In this document: positions 1-5,095 of the stretch, piece after piece
How the letters are laid out: each line of letters starts with the position of its first letter
Numbering within the stretch: position 1 is the first letter of the stretch
Assembly: GCA_001769925.1 (NCBI GenBank)
Contig: MEPT01000005.1
Span: forward strand, 12,534 to 17,628
Direction: 5' to 3'
DNA length: 5,095 bases
Source of the DNA: Bdellovibrionales bacterium RBG_16_40_8
Lineage (GTDB): Bacteria > Bdellovibrionota > Bdellovibrionia > Bdellovibrionales > UBA1609
Made by a program: the position numbers and the translations under genes
Notes under the pieces: model-generated
What the model was told of the DNA's origin: nothing
What the model saw: only the letters and a program-made list of their open reading frames with translations
The model's database searches: none

Positions 1-209
1 TTGAGAACTTTGTAGAAAAAAAACGTTCAGACGATATTTATGCAGGCATGACAGTTCAAGAGGCTGAAAGGCTTTTAATTTTAAAGACATTAGAGTTTAC
101 TGCGCAAAATCGTACACAGGCAGCAGATCTGCTTGGCATAAGTATTAGAACTCTTCGAAATAAATTAAATGAATATAAATTGGAGGCTGCAGATGAGCGG
201 GTTATTTGA
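1..209 (+). CDS. Sigma-54-dependent transcriptional activator, C-terminal Fis-type DNA-binding domain (5' partial; FlrC/FleR-like)
   Basis: Only the last 68 complete codons are present; the first full codon begins at base 3 and the stop is TGA at 207-209. The visible part is the C-terminal helix-turn-helix (HTH_8, Fis type) of NtrC-family activators. An amphipathic segment ([17 protein letters not shown], visible residues 15-31) is followed by the HTH itself, [20 protein letters not shown] (residues 36-55), then the usual NEY. The [14 protein letters not shown] ending is typical of flagellar activators FlrC/FleR and relatives. Such proteins bind upstream enhancers and use an AAA+ domain to open sigma-54 promoters. 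The receiver and AAA+ domains, if present, lie outside the window, so FlrC-like is inferred from the C-terminus and the flagellar context. The gene runs 17 bp into flgB, which suggests co-transcription. Family assignment is secure; the exact orthologue is not. Confidence 0.9.
   Translation, partial: ENFVEKKRSDDIYAGMTVQEAERLLILKTLEFTAQNRTQAADLLGISIRTLRNKLNEYKLEAADERVI
182..186 (+). promoter_or_regulatory. Ribosome binding site of flgB, inside the upstream activator gene
   Basis: GGAGG lies 6 nt before the ATG at 193. It selects this ATG over an in-frame ATG at 169, which has no comparable purine-rich sequence and would add eight residues (MNINWRLQ) with no resemblance to FlgB. The site lies within the last codons of the activator gene, so ribosomes finishing that gene pass over it. 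Confidence 0.85.
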
Positions 210-612
210 CAAAACAACAGACGCTTTGGGTTCTTCAATAAACTTCAGGTTGCTCAAGCAAAATGTAGCGTCTTCGAATATAGCAAACGCTGAAACCCCT
301 GGATATAAAGCTAAAAAAGTTGATTTTGAACAGGCGCTATCACGGGCGCTTGATATTAATGGCTTGGGACAAATGAGTACAGATCATCCAGATCATTTTT
401 ATGCTAACGGTAACTCTATGATGAATGTTGGGGCTGATGTTTATGAAAATCCAGATATTACTGTAACAAACGATGGTAATACGGTTGATCTTGAAAGAGA
501 GATGGCCGAGCTGTCTGAAAATACAATATTGTACAGAGCGACACTTCAACTGATAAATAAAAAGCTGGCTGGTCTAGCCTATGCTGCGACAGAAGGTTCG
601 GGGGCTAGATAA
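193..612 (+). CDS. flgB: Flagellar proximal rod protein FlgB
   Basis: A 139-residue protein, normal length for FlgB, which is exported by the flagellar type III system and forms part of the proximal rod in the periplasm. The N-terminus carries the rod/hook/filament signature [18 protein letters not shown] (residues 24-41), including the ANxxTPGYK core. The C-terminus has the FlgB-typical pattern [17 protein letters not shown] (residues 94-110), followed by a helix [12 protein letters not shown] that should pair with the N-terminal helix in the assembled rod. There is no Sec signal peptide, as expected for a flagellar export substrate. The ATG at 193 is chosen because of the strong GGAGG and the match to family N-termini. 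It overlaps the activator gene by 17 bp, and its TAA stop overlaps the flgC ATG by one base. Confidence 0.97.
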   Translation: MSGLFDKTTDALGSSINFRLLKQNVASSNIANAETPGYKAKKVDFEQALSRALDINGLGQMSTDHPDHFYANGNSMMNVGADVYENPDITVTNDGNTVDLEREMAELSENTILYRATLQLINKKLAGLAYAATEGSGAR

Positions 613-1049
613 TGGATTTTGCAACTGGGCTGCGTATTTCTAGTAGTGGACTAAGTGCACAACGTATGAGGATGAATACGATTTCGTCTAATATAGCTAA
701 CATTAATACGACAAGAACTCCCGAGGGAGGGCCGTATAGAAGAAAAGATGTTGTATTTGAGAGTATGCCAGAAACTAAAAATTTTGGCGAAATTTTAACT
801 AGTGAGCCAGACAGAAATCTACAGCGTGTGCAAGTTACTGATGTACAAGTAGATAGAGGGGCGCCTCTACTAAAGTATGAACCTAATCATCCAGAGGCTA
901 ATGCTGACGGGTATGTTGCGTATCCAAATATTAATTTAATGGAAGAAATGACAAATATGATTCAAGCCACCAGATCATACGAGGCTAACGTCTCGGCAAT
1001 GCAGGCAACTAAAGATATGGCGGCATCAGCGCTGGAAATTGGGCGATAG
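612..1049 (+). CDS. flgC: Flagellar proximal rod protein FlgC
   Basis: A 145-residue protein of typical FlgC length, a rod component that assembles with FlgB. The N-terminal rod signature is ISSNIANINTTRTPEGGPYRR (from residue 24), where the TPEGGPYRRK form is characteristic of FlgC rather than FlgB, FlgF or FlgG. The C-terminal half has HPEANADGYVAYPNINLMEEM (from residue 93) and then RSYEANVSAMQATKDMA (residues 121-137), the conserved C-terminal helix. Translation starts at the ATG overlapping the flgB stop (TAATG), preceded by a run of five Gs (600-604) 7 nt upstream. This geometry indicates translational coupling, consistent with both products being needed in the same small structure. No secretion signal peptide is seen, as expected for a type III export substrate. 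Confidence 0.97.
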   Translation: MDFATGLRISSSGLSAQRMRMNTISSNIANINTTRTPEGGPYRRKDVVFESMPETKNFGEILTSEPDRNLQRVQVTDVQVDRGAPLLKYEPNHPEANADGYVAYPNINLMEEMTNMIQATRSYEANVSAMQATKDMAASALEIGR

Positions 1050-1086
1050 TGTGGTGAAAGTTAGATAGTTTTGTTAGACTTTAATT

Positions 1087-1094
1087 AAGGGGGG
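1087..1094 (+). promoter_or_regulatory. Ribosome binding site of fliE (AA followed by six Gs)
   Basis: AAGGGGGG ends 4 nt before the fliE ATG at 1099. It lies at the end of the 49-bp flgC-fliE gap, the longest non-coding stretch in the window. The rest of this gap is AT-rich and shows no clear promoter or terminator hairpin. GCCA at 1096-1099 and TGGC at 1104-1107 could form a small 4-bp stem over the start codon; this is too short to claim regulation. Confidence 0.7.
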
Positions 1095-1098
1095 CGCC

Positions 1099-1434
1099 AT
1101 GGATGGCTTAACCGTTTCAAATTCAGATACATTGTTGCGTACAGGTAGAACTGTCAGTGAAATGCGCAATGATAAGATGAATGCAGACGCAGTTGAATCT
1201 TCTGACAGCAGAGTAAAAACTTTTGCTGATTCTCTTTCAGAAGCTGTGGCAAAGGTAAACGAATTATCACATACAGCTAATATTCAAATGCAAAAGTTAG
1301 CGACGGGCGAGAATAAAAATATACCCGAAGTTATGATAGCAGCTGAAAAGGCTGGTATTGCCTTTAAGCTACTTACACAAGTTAGAAATAAAATAATTGA
1401 TGCCTATCAAGATATAATGAAAATGCAAGTATAA
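1099..1434 (+). CDS. fliE: Flagellar hook-basal body protein FliE (MS-ring/rod adaptor)
   Basis: A 111-residue protein, usual length for FliE, which connects the FliF MS ring to the proximal rod and is an early substrate of flagellar export. The N-terminal third is variable. The central part (FADSLSEAVAKVNELSHTA, residues 42-60) and especially the C-terminus are typical: NIPEVMIAAEKAGIAFKLL (residues 74-92), then TQVRNKIIDAYQDIMKMQV to the end. The VMIAxEKA, QVRNK and AYQxIMxMQV elements are the strongest family markers. The ATG at 1099 is supported by the G-rich ribosome binding site just upstream. Another ATG at 1103 is in a different frame. It sits between flgC and fliF, its usual place in flgBC-fliE-fliF clusters. 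Confidence 0.97.
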   Translation: MDGLTVSNSDTLLRTGRTVSEMRNDKMNADAVESSDSRVKTFADSLSEAVAKVNELSHTANIQMQKLATGENKNIPEVMIAAEKAGIAFKLLTQVRNKIIDAYQDIMKMQV

Positions 1435-1440
1435 ATAACT

Positions 1441-1446
1441 GAGGTG
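1441..1446 (+). promoter_or_regulatory. Ribosome binding site that fixes the TTG start of fliF
   Basis: GAGGTG ends 4 nt before TTG at 1451; the GAGG core ends 6 nt before it. A stop codon (TGA, 1445-1447) lies in the fliF frame two codons upstream of the TTG, so translation cannot begin earlier. The next usable in-frame start, GTG at 1475, has no comparable ribosome binding site. Confidence 0.8.
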
Positions 1447-1450
1447 ACAA

Positions 1451-3100
1451 TTGGGTAATTTATTAAATACAATCGTGGCGCAATTTAAATCATTTTATGG
1501 TTCATTGCCGCCACTTAAGAGAAACGCAATTATTGCCTCGACAATTATTGTAGTTGTTGGATTGGCAGTTGTGTATGCGATGATTACTAAGACAGATTAT
1601 GTGCCATTATTTACTAACGTAGATGCTGAGCAAATGCCGCAGGTTATTGAAAGATTACGCACAAAAAATATACCATTTCGCATAGGTGATATGGGCAACG
1701 CAATTTATGTGCCTCGCGAGCTGTTACCCGCAACACAAATGGCGATTATGTCTGAGCTGGGCAGTAACAAAGTAGGCACTTTAGGTTTAGAAATATTTGA
1801 AAAACAAGAAATTGGTATTTCTTCTTATGCGCAAAAAATTAATTATCAAAGAGCTATTCAAGGCGAGCTTATGCGCTCAATTAATACACTATCAGCAATA
1901 AAACAGTCGAAGGTTTTATTGGCGCTGCCCAATAAAAAAACATTTTTAGAAGAAGGGGGGCAAACAACAGCGTCTGTTGTTCTTGAATTGCACCCTGGTA
2001 AAACGTTATCTCAAGATCAGGTTAGGGGCATTACTCACCTTGTCGCGAGTGCCGTTGAAAATTTAGACCCAGAAAAAGTAACAGTCGTGGATGAAAAGGG
2101 TAAAGTGCTTTCAAAAAATTATAATTCAGAATCAGGTCTGTCAGCAGAATTACTTGATATTAAAAAACAGCACGAGCGAGAGGCAGAAGAACGTATTGAA
2201 TCTATTCTTGCACGCGTTGTTGGCGCCGATAAAGTTATTGCACGAGTAAGCTCAACTTTGAATCAAAAATCAGTAAATTCAGTTGAAGAAATTGTCGACC
2301 CTGATTCAACAGCAATACGTTCTCAAGTAACTGAAGAAGAAATGCTAGACGGTTCGCGTACGAATCCTACAGGAGTGCCGGGCGCGCGCGCAAATTTGCC
2401 TGGGGCCAATGATCAGGGTCAAGTTGGCTTTCAGCAGAATGTTCGTAAAGAAATGAAAACCACAAATTTTTCTGTGCCGAAAACAGTAAGAAAAGTACAA
2501 GAGGCTGCAGGTGATATTTTACGTATGAGTGTGGCAGTATTAGTTGATGGTACTTACGAAAAAATTAAAGATAAAGATGGTAACATAACAGAAAAATGGG
2601 TTCAAAGAACGCCTGAAGAGCTAGCCAAATACGAAGAGATTGTTAAAAACGCCATCGGTTTCGATGCAAAACGCCAAGACTCAATTAAGGTTGAGAATAT
2701 TAAATTTGAAAAAGAAGATTTTGTAGAGGCTGATCAAATTTTAGAAAATCTTGAACGAAGAAAAATTAAATTTGCTATTTATAAATGGACTATGTTGGGT
2801 GGTGTTCTTGCGCTATTTTTCTTTATTGTTGTCAGACCATTCATGCGGTGGGTTACAGATTCATTTCAAGATACAGTTGAAGACATGCTACCGAGAACCA
2901 TTGAAGAGCTTGAAGAACTTCAATCAGCAGATAACACGCTACCTGGTATGAGCGGCGCTTTACCAGTTCTTGAAGAGTCGATTGATCCTAACAAAGCAGA
3001 GAGCGAGCTTCTTAAAGAACGTATAATGAACGTAATAGAGCAGGATATTGAAAAATCAGCGGCAGCATTCAACATGTGGGTTTCTAGGAGGGACAATTAA
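1451..3100 (+). CDS. fliF: Flagellar MS-ring protein FliF (TTG start)
   Basis: A 549-residue protein, within the normal FliF range. FliF oligomerises in the inner membrane to form the MS ring, the platform for rod, export gate and C ring. The order is: N-terminal cytoplasmic segment; first membrane helix about residues 25-45 (NAIIASTIIVVVGLAVVYAMI); YscJ-like ring-building domains about 47-220 (YVPLFTNVDAEQMPQVIERL, then GISSYAQKINYQRAIQGEL from 122); a third ring-building domain about 228-430, interrupted by a flexible insert with the usual PGARANLP motif (310-317); second membrane helix about 441-462; acidic cytoplasmic tail ending in the FliG-binding helix with W543. The TTG start is supported by a ribosome binding site and an in-frame stop just upstream, and it retains the family-typical N-terminus. 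Its stop TAA is immediately followed by the fliG ATG. Confidence 0.97.
   Translation: MGNLLNTIVAQFKSFYGSLPPLKRNAIIASTIIVVVGLAVVYAMITKTDYVPLFTNVDAEQMPQVIERLRTKNIPFRIGDMGNAIYVPRELLPATQMAIMSELGSNKVGTLGLEIFEKQEIGISSYAQKINYQRAIQGELMRSINTLSAIKQSKVLLALPNKKTFLEEGGQTTASVVLELHPGKTLSQDQVRGITHLVASAVENLDPEKVTVVDEKGKVLSKNYNSESGLSAELLDIKKQHEREAEERIESILARVVGADKVIARVSSTLNQKSVNSVEEIVDPDSTAIRSQVTEEEMLDGSRTNPTGVPGARANLPGANDQGQVGFQQNVRKEMKTTNFSVPKTVRKVQEAAGDILRMSVAVLVDGTYEKIKDKDGNITEKWVQRTPEELAKYEEIVKNAIGFDAKRQDSIKVENIKFEKEDFVEADQILENLERRKIKFAIYKWTMLGGVLALFFFIVVRPFMRWVTDSFQDTVEDMLPRTIEELEELQSADNTLPGMSGALPVLEESIDPNKAESELLKERIMNVIEQDIEKSAAAFNMWVSRRDN
3086..3092 (+). promoter_or_regulatory. Strong ribosome binding site of fliG within the end of fliF
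   Basis: AGGAGGG, a near-complete anti-16S match, lies 8 nt before the fliG ATG at 3101 and within the last codons of fliF. It supports the ATG at 3101 as the start, and thus the unusually long FliG N-terminus. It also implies coupling of ring and rotor synthesis. Confidence 0.85.
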
Positions 3101-4138
3101 ATGCCTCGTATTTTAAAATTAGAAAATATCTCTTTTGAGAAATTAAGAGGGTTTGAAAAAGCAGCAATATTGCTAAATTACCTAGGGCCGAATGCGGCAA
3201 AAATGTTATTTAAGCACGTTGATGACGGTGATATTAGAAAATTACTTGGTACAATGCAGAAATTTAGAATTGTACAGGTTGATATAACCAAAAAAGTTTT
3301 AGAAGAATTCTATGAAATGATTAGTGAATCTGAAGAGTATATTTTTTCAGAAAAGCCGACACAAAAAGAAACTGTTATAGACGCCGTTGGTGAAGAGCGA
3401 GCAAGAGGTATTTTGGGCCATATGGCGTCTGCAGGACCGGCGCAGAGAACTCTTGAAAGTTTAGAAATTGTTGACTCGAAGTCACTGTCAAATTTTTTAA
3501 TCAATGAGCATCCTCAGACGATAGCTGTAATTTTGGCGCATCTTGAGCCAGAAAAAAAGGGTGAAGTGCTTAAGCGTCTACCAGAAGCATTGCAAGCCGA
3601 GGTAGTTTTAAGGCTATCTAGCCTAGATCATGTTGCGCCAGAGCTTATTGCTGAAGTTGATCGAGTTTTAAAACAAGAGCTCGCCAATCTAGGTACGGTT
3701 GAACAAGCTTCATTAGGGGGAGTACAGCCAGTAGCAGAAATGTTAAACGTAATGGATAAAAATACAGAAACATCTATAATGTCTAGAATCGAAGAAAAAG
3801 ATCCGATTTTGGCCGAAGAAATTCGTAAACTTATGTTTGTTTTCGAAGATATTATTAAAATTGATGACAAAGGTATTCAAACCCTACTTAAAGAAATTAC
3901 TAATGATAAGCTACTGCTTGCACTAAAAACAGCAGACGAAGAAATAAAAACAAAAATATTTAAAAATATTTCTCAACGTGCGGCTAATCTTTTAAAAGAG
4001 GATTTGTCGAGCATGGGCCCGGCGAGGTTATCAGATGTTGAGGGGGCACAGGTAGAAATTGTTAACGTGGCACGAAGACTTGAAGCAGAAGGTAAAATAC
4101 TTATTGCAAGGGGCGGCAGTGAAGACTCTCTTGTATAA
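3101..4138 (+). CDS. fliG: Flagellar motor switch protein FliG
   Basis: A 345-residue rotor protein that binds the FliF C-terminus, contacts FliM and interacts with the stator to generate torque. The N-terminal domain includes GFEKAAILLNYLGPNAAKML (residues 17-36). The middle domain has the EHPQT motif (136-140) used for FliM binding. A hinge follows with GGVQPVAEMLN (206-216), then the C-terminal domain with the MFVF motif (245-248) and DDKGIQ (255-260). Residues aligned by eye to the E. coli torque residues K264, R281, D288, D289 and R297 are K276, R293, E300, D301 and R309, so all charges are kept. The N-terminus is about 12 residues longer than in E. coli. The ATG at 3101 directly follows the fliF stop, with a strong ribosome binding site, and no plausible later start precedes the conserved region. 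Confidence 0.98.
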   Translation: MPRILKLENISFEKLRGFEKAAILLNYLGPNAAKMLFKHVDDGDIRKLLGTMQKFRIVQVDITKKVLEEFYEMISESEEYIFSEKPTQKETVIDAVGEERARGILGHMASAGPAQRTLESLEIVDSKSLSNFLINEHPQTIAVILAHLEPEKKGEVLKRLPEALQAEVVLRLSSLDHVAPELIAEVDRVLKQELANLGTVEQASLGGVQPVAEMLNVMDKNTETSIMSRIEEKDPILAEEIRKLMFVFEDIIKIDDKGIQTLLKEITNDKLLLALKTADEEIKTKIFKNISQRAANLLKEDLSSMGPARLSDVEGAQVEIVNVARRLEAEGKILIARGGSEDSLV

Positions 4139-4165
4139 AATTTTGAAGTATAATCGAGGCATAAC

Positions 4166-4915
4166 ATGAGTACGATTTTAAAAAAAACATCTGCCGATAG
4201 GCTAGCATTTAAATATAATCCTAAGTCTTTACTATTGGGCCCGAGCGTTGCTTCAAGTGAGTTCGTAAGCCTGCAAGGTCAAAAAAGCTCAGATTTTCAA
4301 ATAGCAGATATTATTGCAGAGCAATCAGGAGTCGCAGATCTGCGTAAAAAAAATATTGAAGCTCAGGTTGAGGGCACGGTACTTGAGAGGCTTAAAGAAA
4401 TTGAAGAACAGGCCTATAAGCAGGCTTATGAACTAGGTTTATCAGAGGGAACAGAAAAGGCATATGCGGATAAAAATACAGAATTTTTACATAAGCTTGA
4501 AGGTTTTGATAAATTACTCTTAGCCGTCGAAACAACGAAGGCTACTTTATTAAAAGAGAATGAATCATCTTTGATTAAATTGATTTTTCAAATAGCAAGC
4601 AAATTAGCCTTAAGAGATATTTCGCTAAACGAAAAACATATTGTTGGGCTTTTGAGCGAATTGATTGTTGAAGTGCAAACGGCCGAGAGTATTAATGTTA
4701 AGTTAAATCCAGAAGACTTTCGATTCATAGAAGATTTAAGAAATAAAAAAGTTAAAGAGATTGAAAAATTTGAGCATGTGAGAATTCAGCCTAACGACGA
4801 AGTGACTAAAGGCGGGTGTATAATTGTGACAAATTATGGCGAAATCGATGCTACTATAGAACAACGAGTTCAAAAAGCTTGGGCCGCGCTTGAGCCTAAA
4901 ATACCTATTGCCTAG
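4166..4915 (+). CDS. fliH: Flagellar export apparatus protein FliH (FliI regulator/stator)
   Basis: A 249-residue protein between fliG and fliI, the classic fliH position. FliH dimers bind FliI, restrain its ATPase activity and link it to the C ring and export gate in the cytoplasm. The N-terminal part (1-60) is poorly conserved. A charged helical region has small residues every fourth position (A83, A87, G91, G95, A99), the AxxxG/GxxxG-type repeat characteristic of FliH. The C-terminal FliH/YscL-like domain runs from about residue 128 and ends with GGCIIVTNYGEIDATIEQRV (216-235), the best conserved family element. The ATG at 4166 has GAGG (4156-4159) 6 nt upstream. The only tryptophan is W239; the N-terminal tryptophans of E. 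coli FliH are absent. Sequence identity in this family is low, but motif and context together make the call firm. Confidence 0.93.
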   Translation: MSTILKKTSADRLAFKYNPKSLLLGPSVASSEFVSLQGQKSSDFQIADIIAEQSGVADLRKKNIEAQVEGTVLERLKEIEEQAYKQAYELGLSEGTEKAYADKNTEFLHKLEGFDKLLLAVETTKATLLKENESSLIKLIFQIASKLALRDISLNEKHIVGLLSELIVEVQTAESINVKLNPEDFRFIEDLRNKKVKEIEKFEHVRIQPNDEVTKGGCIIVTNYGEIDATIEQRVQKAWAALEPKIPIA

Positions 4916-4930
4916 AGGGATTAAACTTTT

Positions 4931-5095
4931 ATGCAGAGCCTTTTGAATCTCGATAAATATTCACAAGCAATAAAAGACTCAGCCTTTGTAAAAGAGATCG
5001 GCAAAGTTATTGGTGTGTCTGGACTTATTGTTCGCGGCTATGTACCGGGCTGTAGTGTGGGCAGCGTTTGTGAAGTATACTCTTTGTCTGGGGCA
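4931..5095 (+). CDS. fliI: Flagellum-specific ATPase FliI, N-terminal part (3' partial)
   Basis: The reading frame is open from the ATG at 4931 to the window end, giving 55 codons. FliI is the hexameric ATPase of the flagellar type III export system, related to the F1 beta subunit. Only the N-terminal beta-barrel domain is reached: GKVIGVSGLIVRGYVPGCSV (residues 24-43), then GSVCEVYS, the pattern GKVxxVxGLxV...GxxCEI found at FliI/SctN N-termini. The Walker A and B motifs lie beyond the window, so completeness cannot be judged. A GAGGG (4915-4919), overlapping the fliH stop, lies 11 nt upstream of the ATG; this is slightly long, but no better start exists. Position immediately after fliH supports FliI over other family ATPases. 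Confidence 0.92.
   Translation, partial: MQSLLNLDKYSQAIKDSAFVKEIGKVIGVSGLIVRGYVPGCSVGSVCEVYSLSGA

Noticed and set aside
134..150. TGGCATAAG sequence resembling a sigma-54 -24 element upstream of flgB
   Set aside because: The GG is not followed by GC at the required 10-nt spacing (AG is there instead), and the sequence encodes the conserved DLLGISIRT of the HTH, which explains it.
1050..1098. Possible promoter or terminator in the 49-bp flgC-fliE gap
   Set aside because: Apart from the ribosome binding site it has only the TTAATTAA palindrome; there is no hairpin with a U tract and no recognisable promoter pair.
1951..1960. AGAAGGGGGG inside fliF, resembling a ribosome binding site or a slippage-prone G tract, near an A7 run at 1934-1940
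   Set aside because: It encodes EEGG in the conserved ring-building domain. No suitable start codon or alternative protein follows, and the flanking frame is intact family sequence.
2350..2410. Locally GC-rich block with alternating CG and small inverted repeats inside fliF
   Set aside because: It encodes the Gly/Pro/Ala/Arg-rich loop (around the PGARANLP motif) found in FliF proteins generally; residue composition explains the GC rise, so it is not evidence of insertion or a structured RNA.
3310..3504. Open reading frames on the - strand (here and at 56-238, 340-549, 3628-3870, 3973-4167) and a + strand frame at 2751-2951
   Set aside because: All lie opposite or out of frame within well-recognised flagellar genes, show no family resemblance, and are best explained as shadow frames.
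3534..3549. GG-N10-GC spacing inside fliG resembling a sigma-54 promoter
   Set aside because: Only the GG and GC dinucleotides match; the TTGC-type -12 element is absent, and the sequence encodes the conserved middle domain of FliG.
4149..4154. Perfect TATAAT before fliH, as in a sigma-70 -10 element
   Set aside because: No -35-like hexamer lies at 16-18 nt upstream (TTGTAT at 4131 is only 12 nt away). In AT-rich DNA such a hexamer is expected by chance, and the 27-bp gap otherwise fits an operon spacer.

Overview
The window is a compact, single-strand stretch of a chromosomal flagellar basal-body operon. Everything reads on the + strand: the 3' end of a sigma-54-dependent activator of the FlrC/FleR type, then flgB, flgC, fliE, fliF, fliG, fliH and the first 55 codons of fliI. 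Gaps between genes are at most 49 bp. The activator overlaps flgB by 17 bp, flgB and flgC overlap by 1 bp, and the fliF stop abuts the fliG start. This packing indicates one co-transcribed and partly translationally coupled unit. Nothing convincing is encoded on the - strand.

The sequence is AT-rich (roughly 40% GC by eye, not computed). A Fis-type sigma-54 activator directly ahead of a flgBC-fliEFGHI cluster is an arrangement I associate with Bdellovibrionota and other former Deltaproteobacteria. That placement is an inference from gene order and protein style. It is not a species identification, and flgBC-fliEFGHI clusters also occur in other phyla.

Layout: 1-209, C-terminal DNA-binding domain of the activator; 193-1049, proximal rod proteins FlgB and FlgC; 1099-1434, FliE, the MS-ring/rod adaptor; 1451-3100, FliF, the MS ring, from a TTG start; 3101-4138, FliG, the rotor/switch protein; 4166-4915, FliH, the export-ATPase regulator/stator; 4931 to the end, FliI, the export ATPase (N-terminal part only).

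The products act together in early flagellar assembly. FliF forms the membrane ring and FliG sits on its cytoplasmic C-terminus. FliE, FlgB and FlgC build the proximal rod inside the ring. FliH and FliI serve the type III export apparatus that delivers rod and later subunits. The upstream activator plausibly controls flagellar sigma-54 promoters, but no promoter for this operon is visible in the window.

I found no undescribed system here; this is a conventional flagellar locus. The points worth a second look are modest: overlap of the activator with the structural operon, a forced TTG start for fliF, a 10-bp palindrome that occurs twice, A8 tracts in fliH, and small departures in FliH, FliG and FliF from the enterobacterial proteins.
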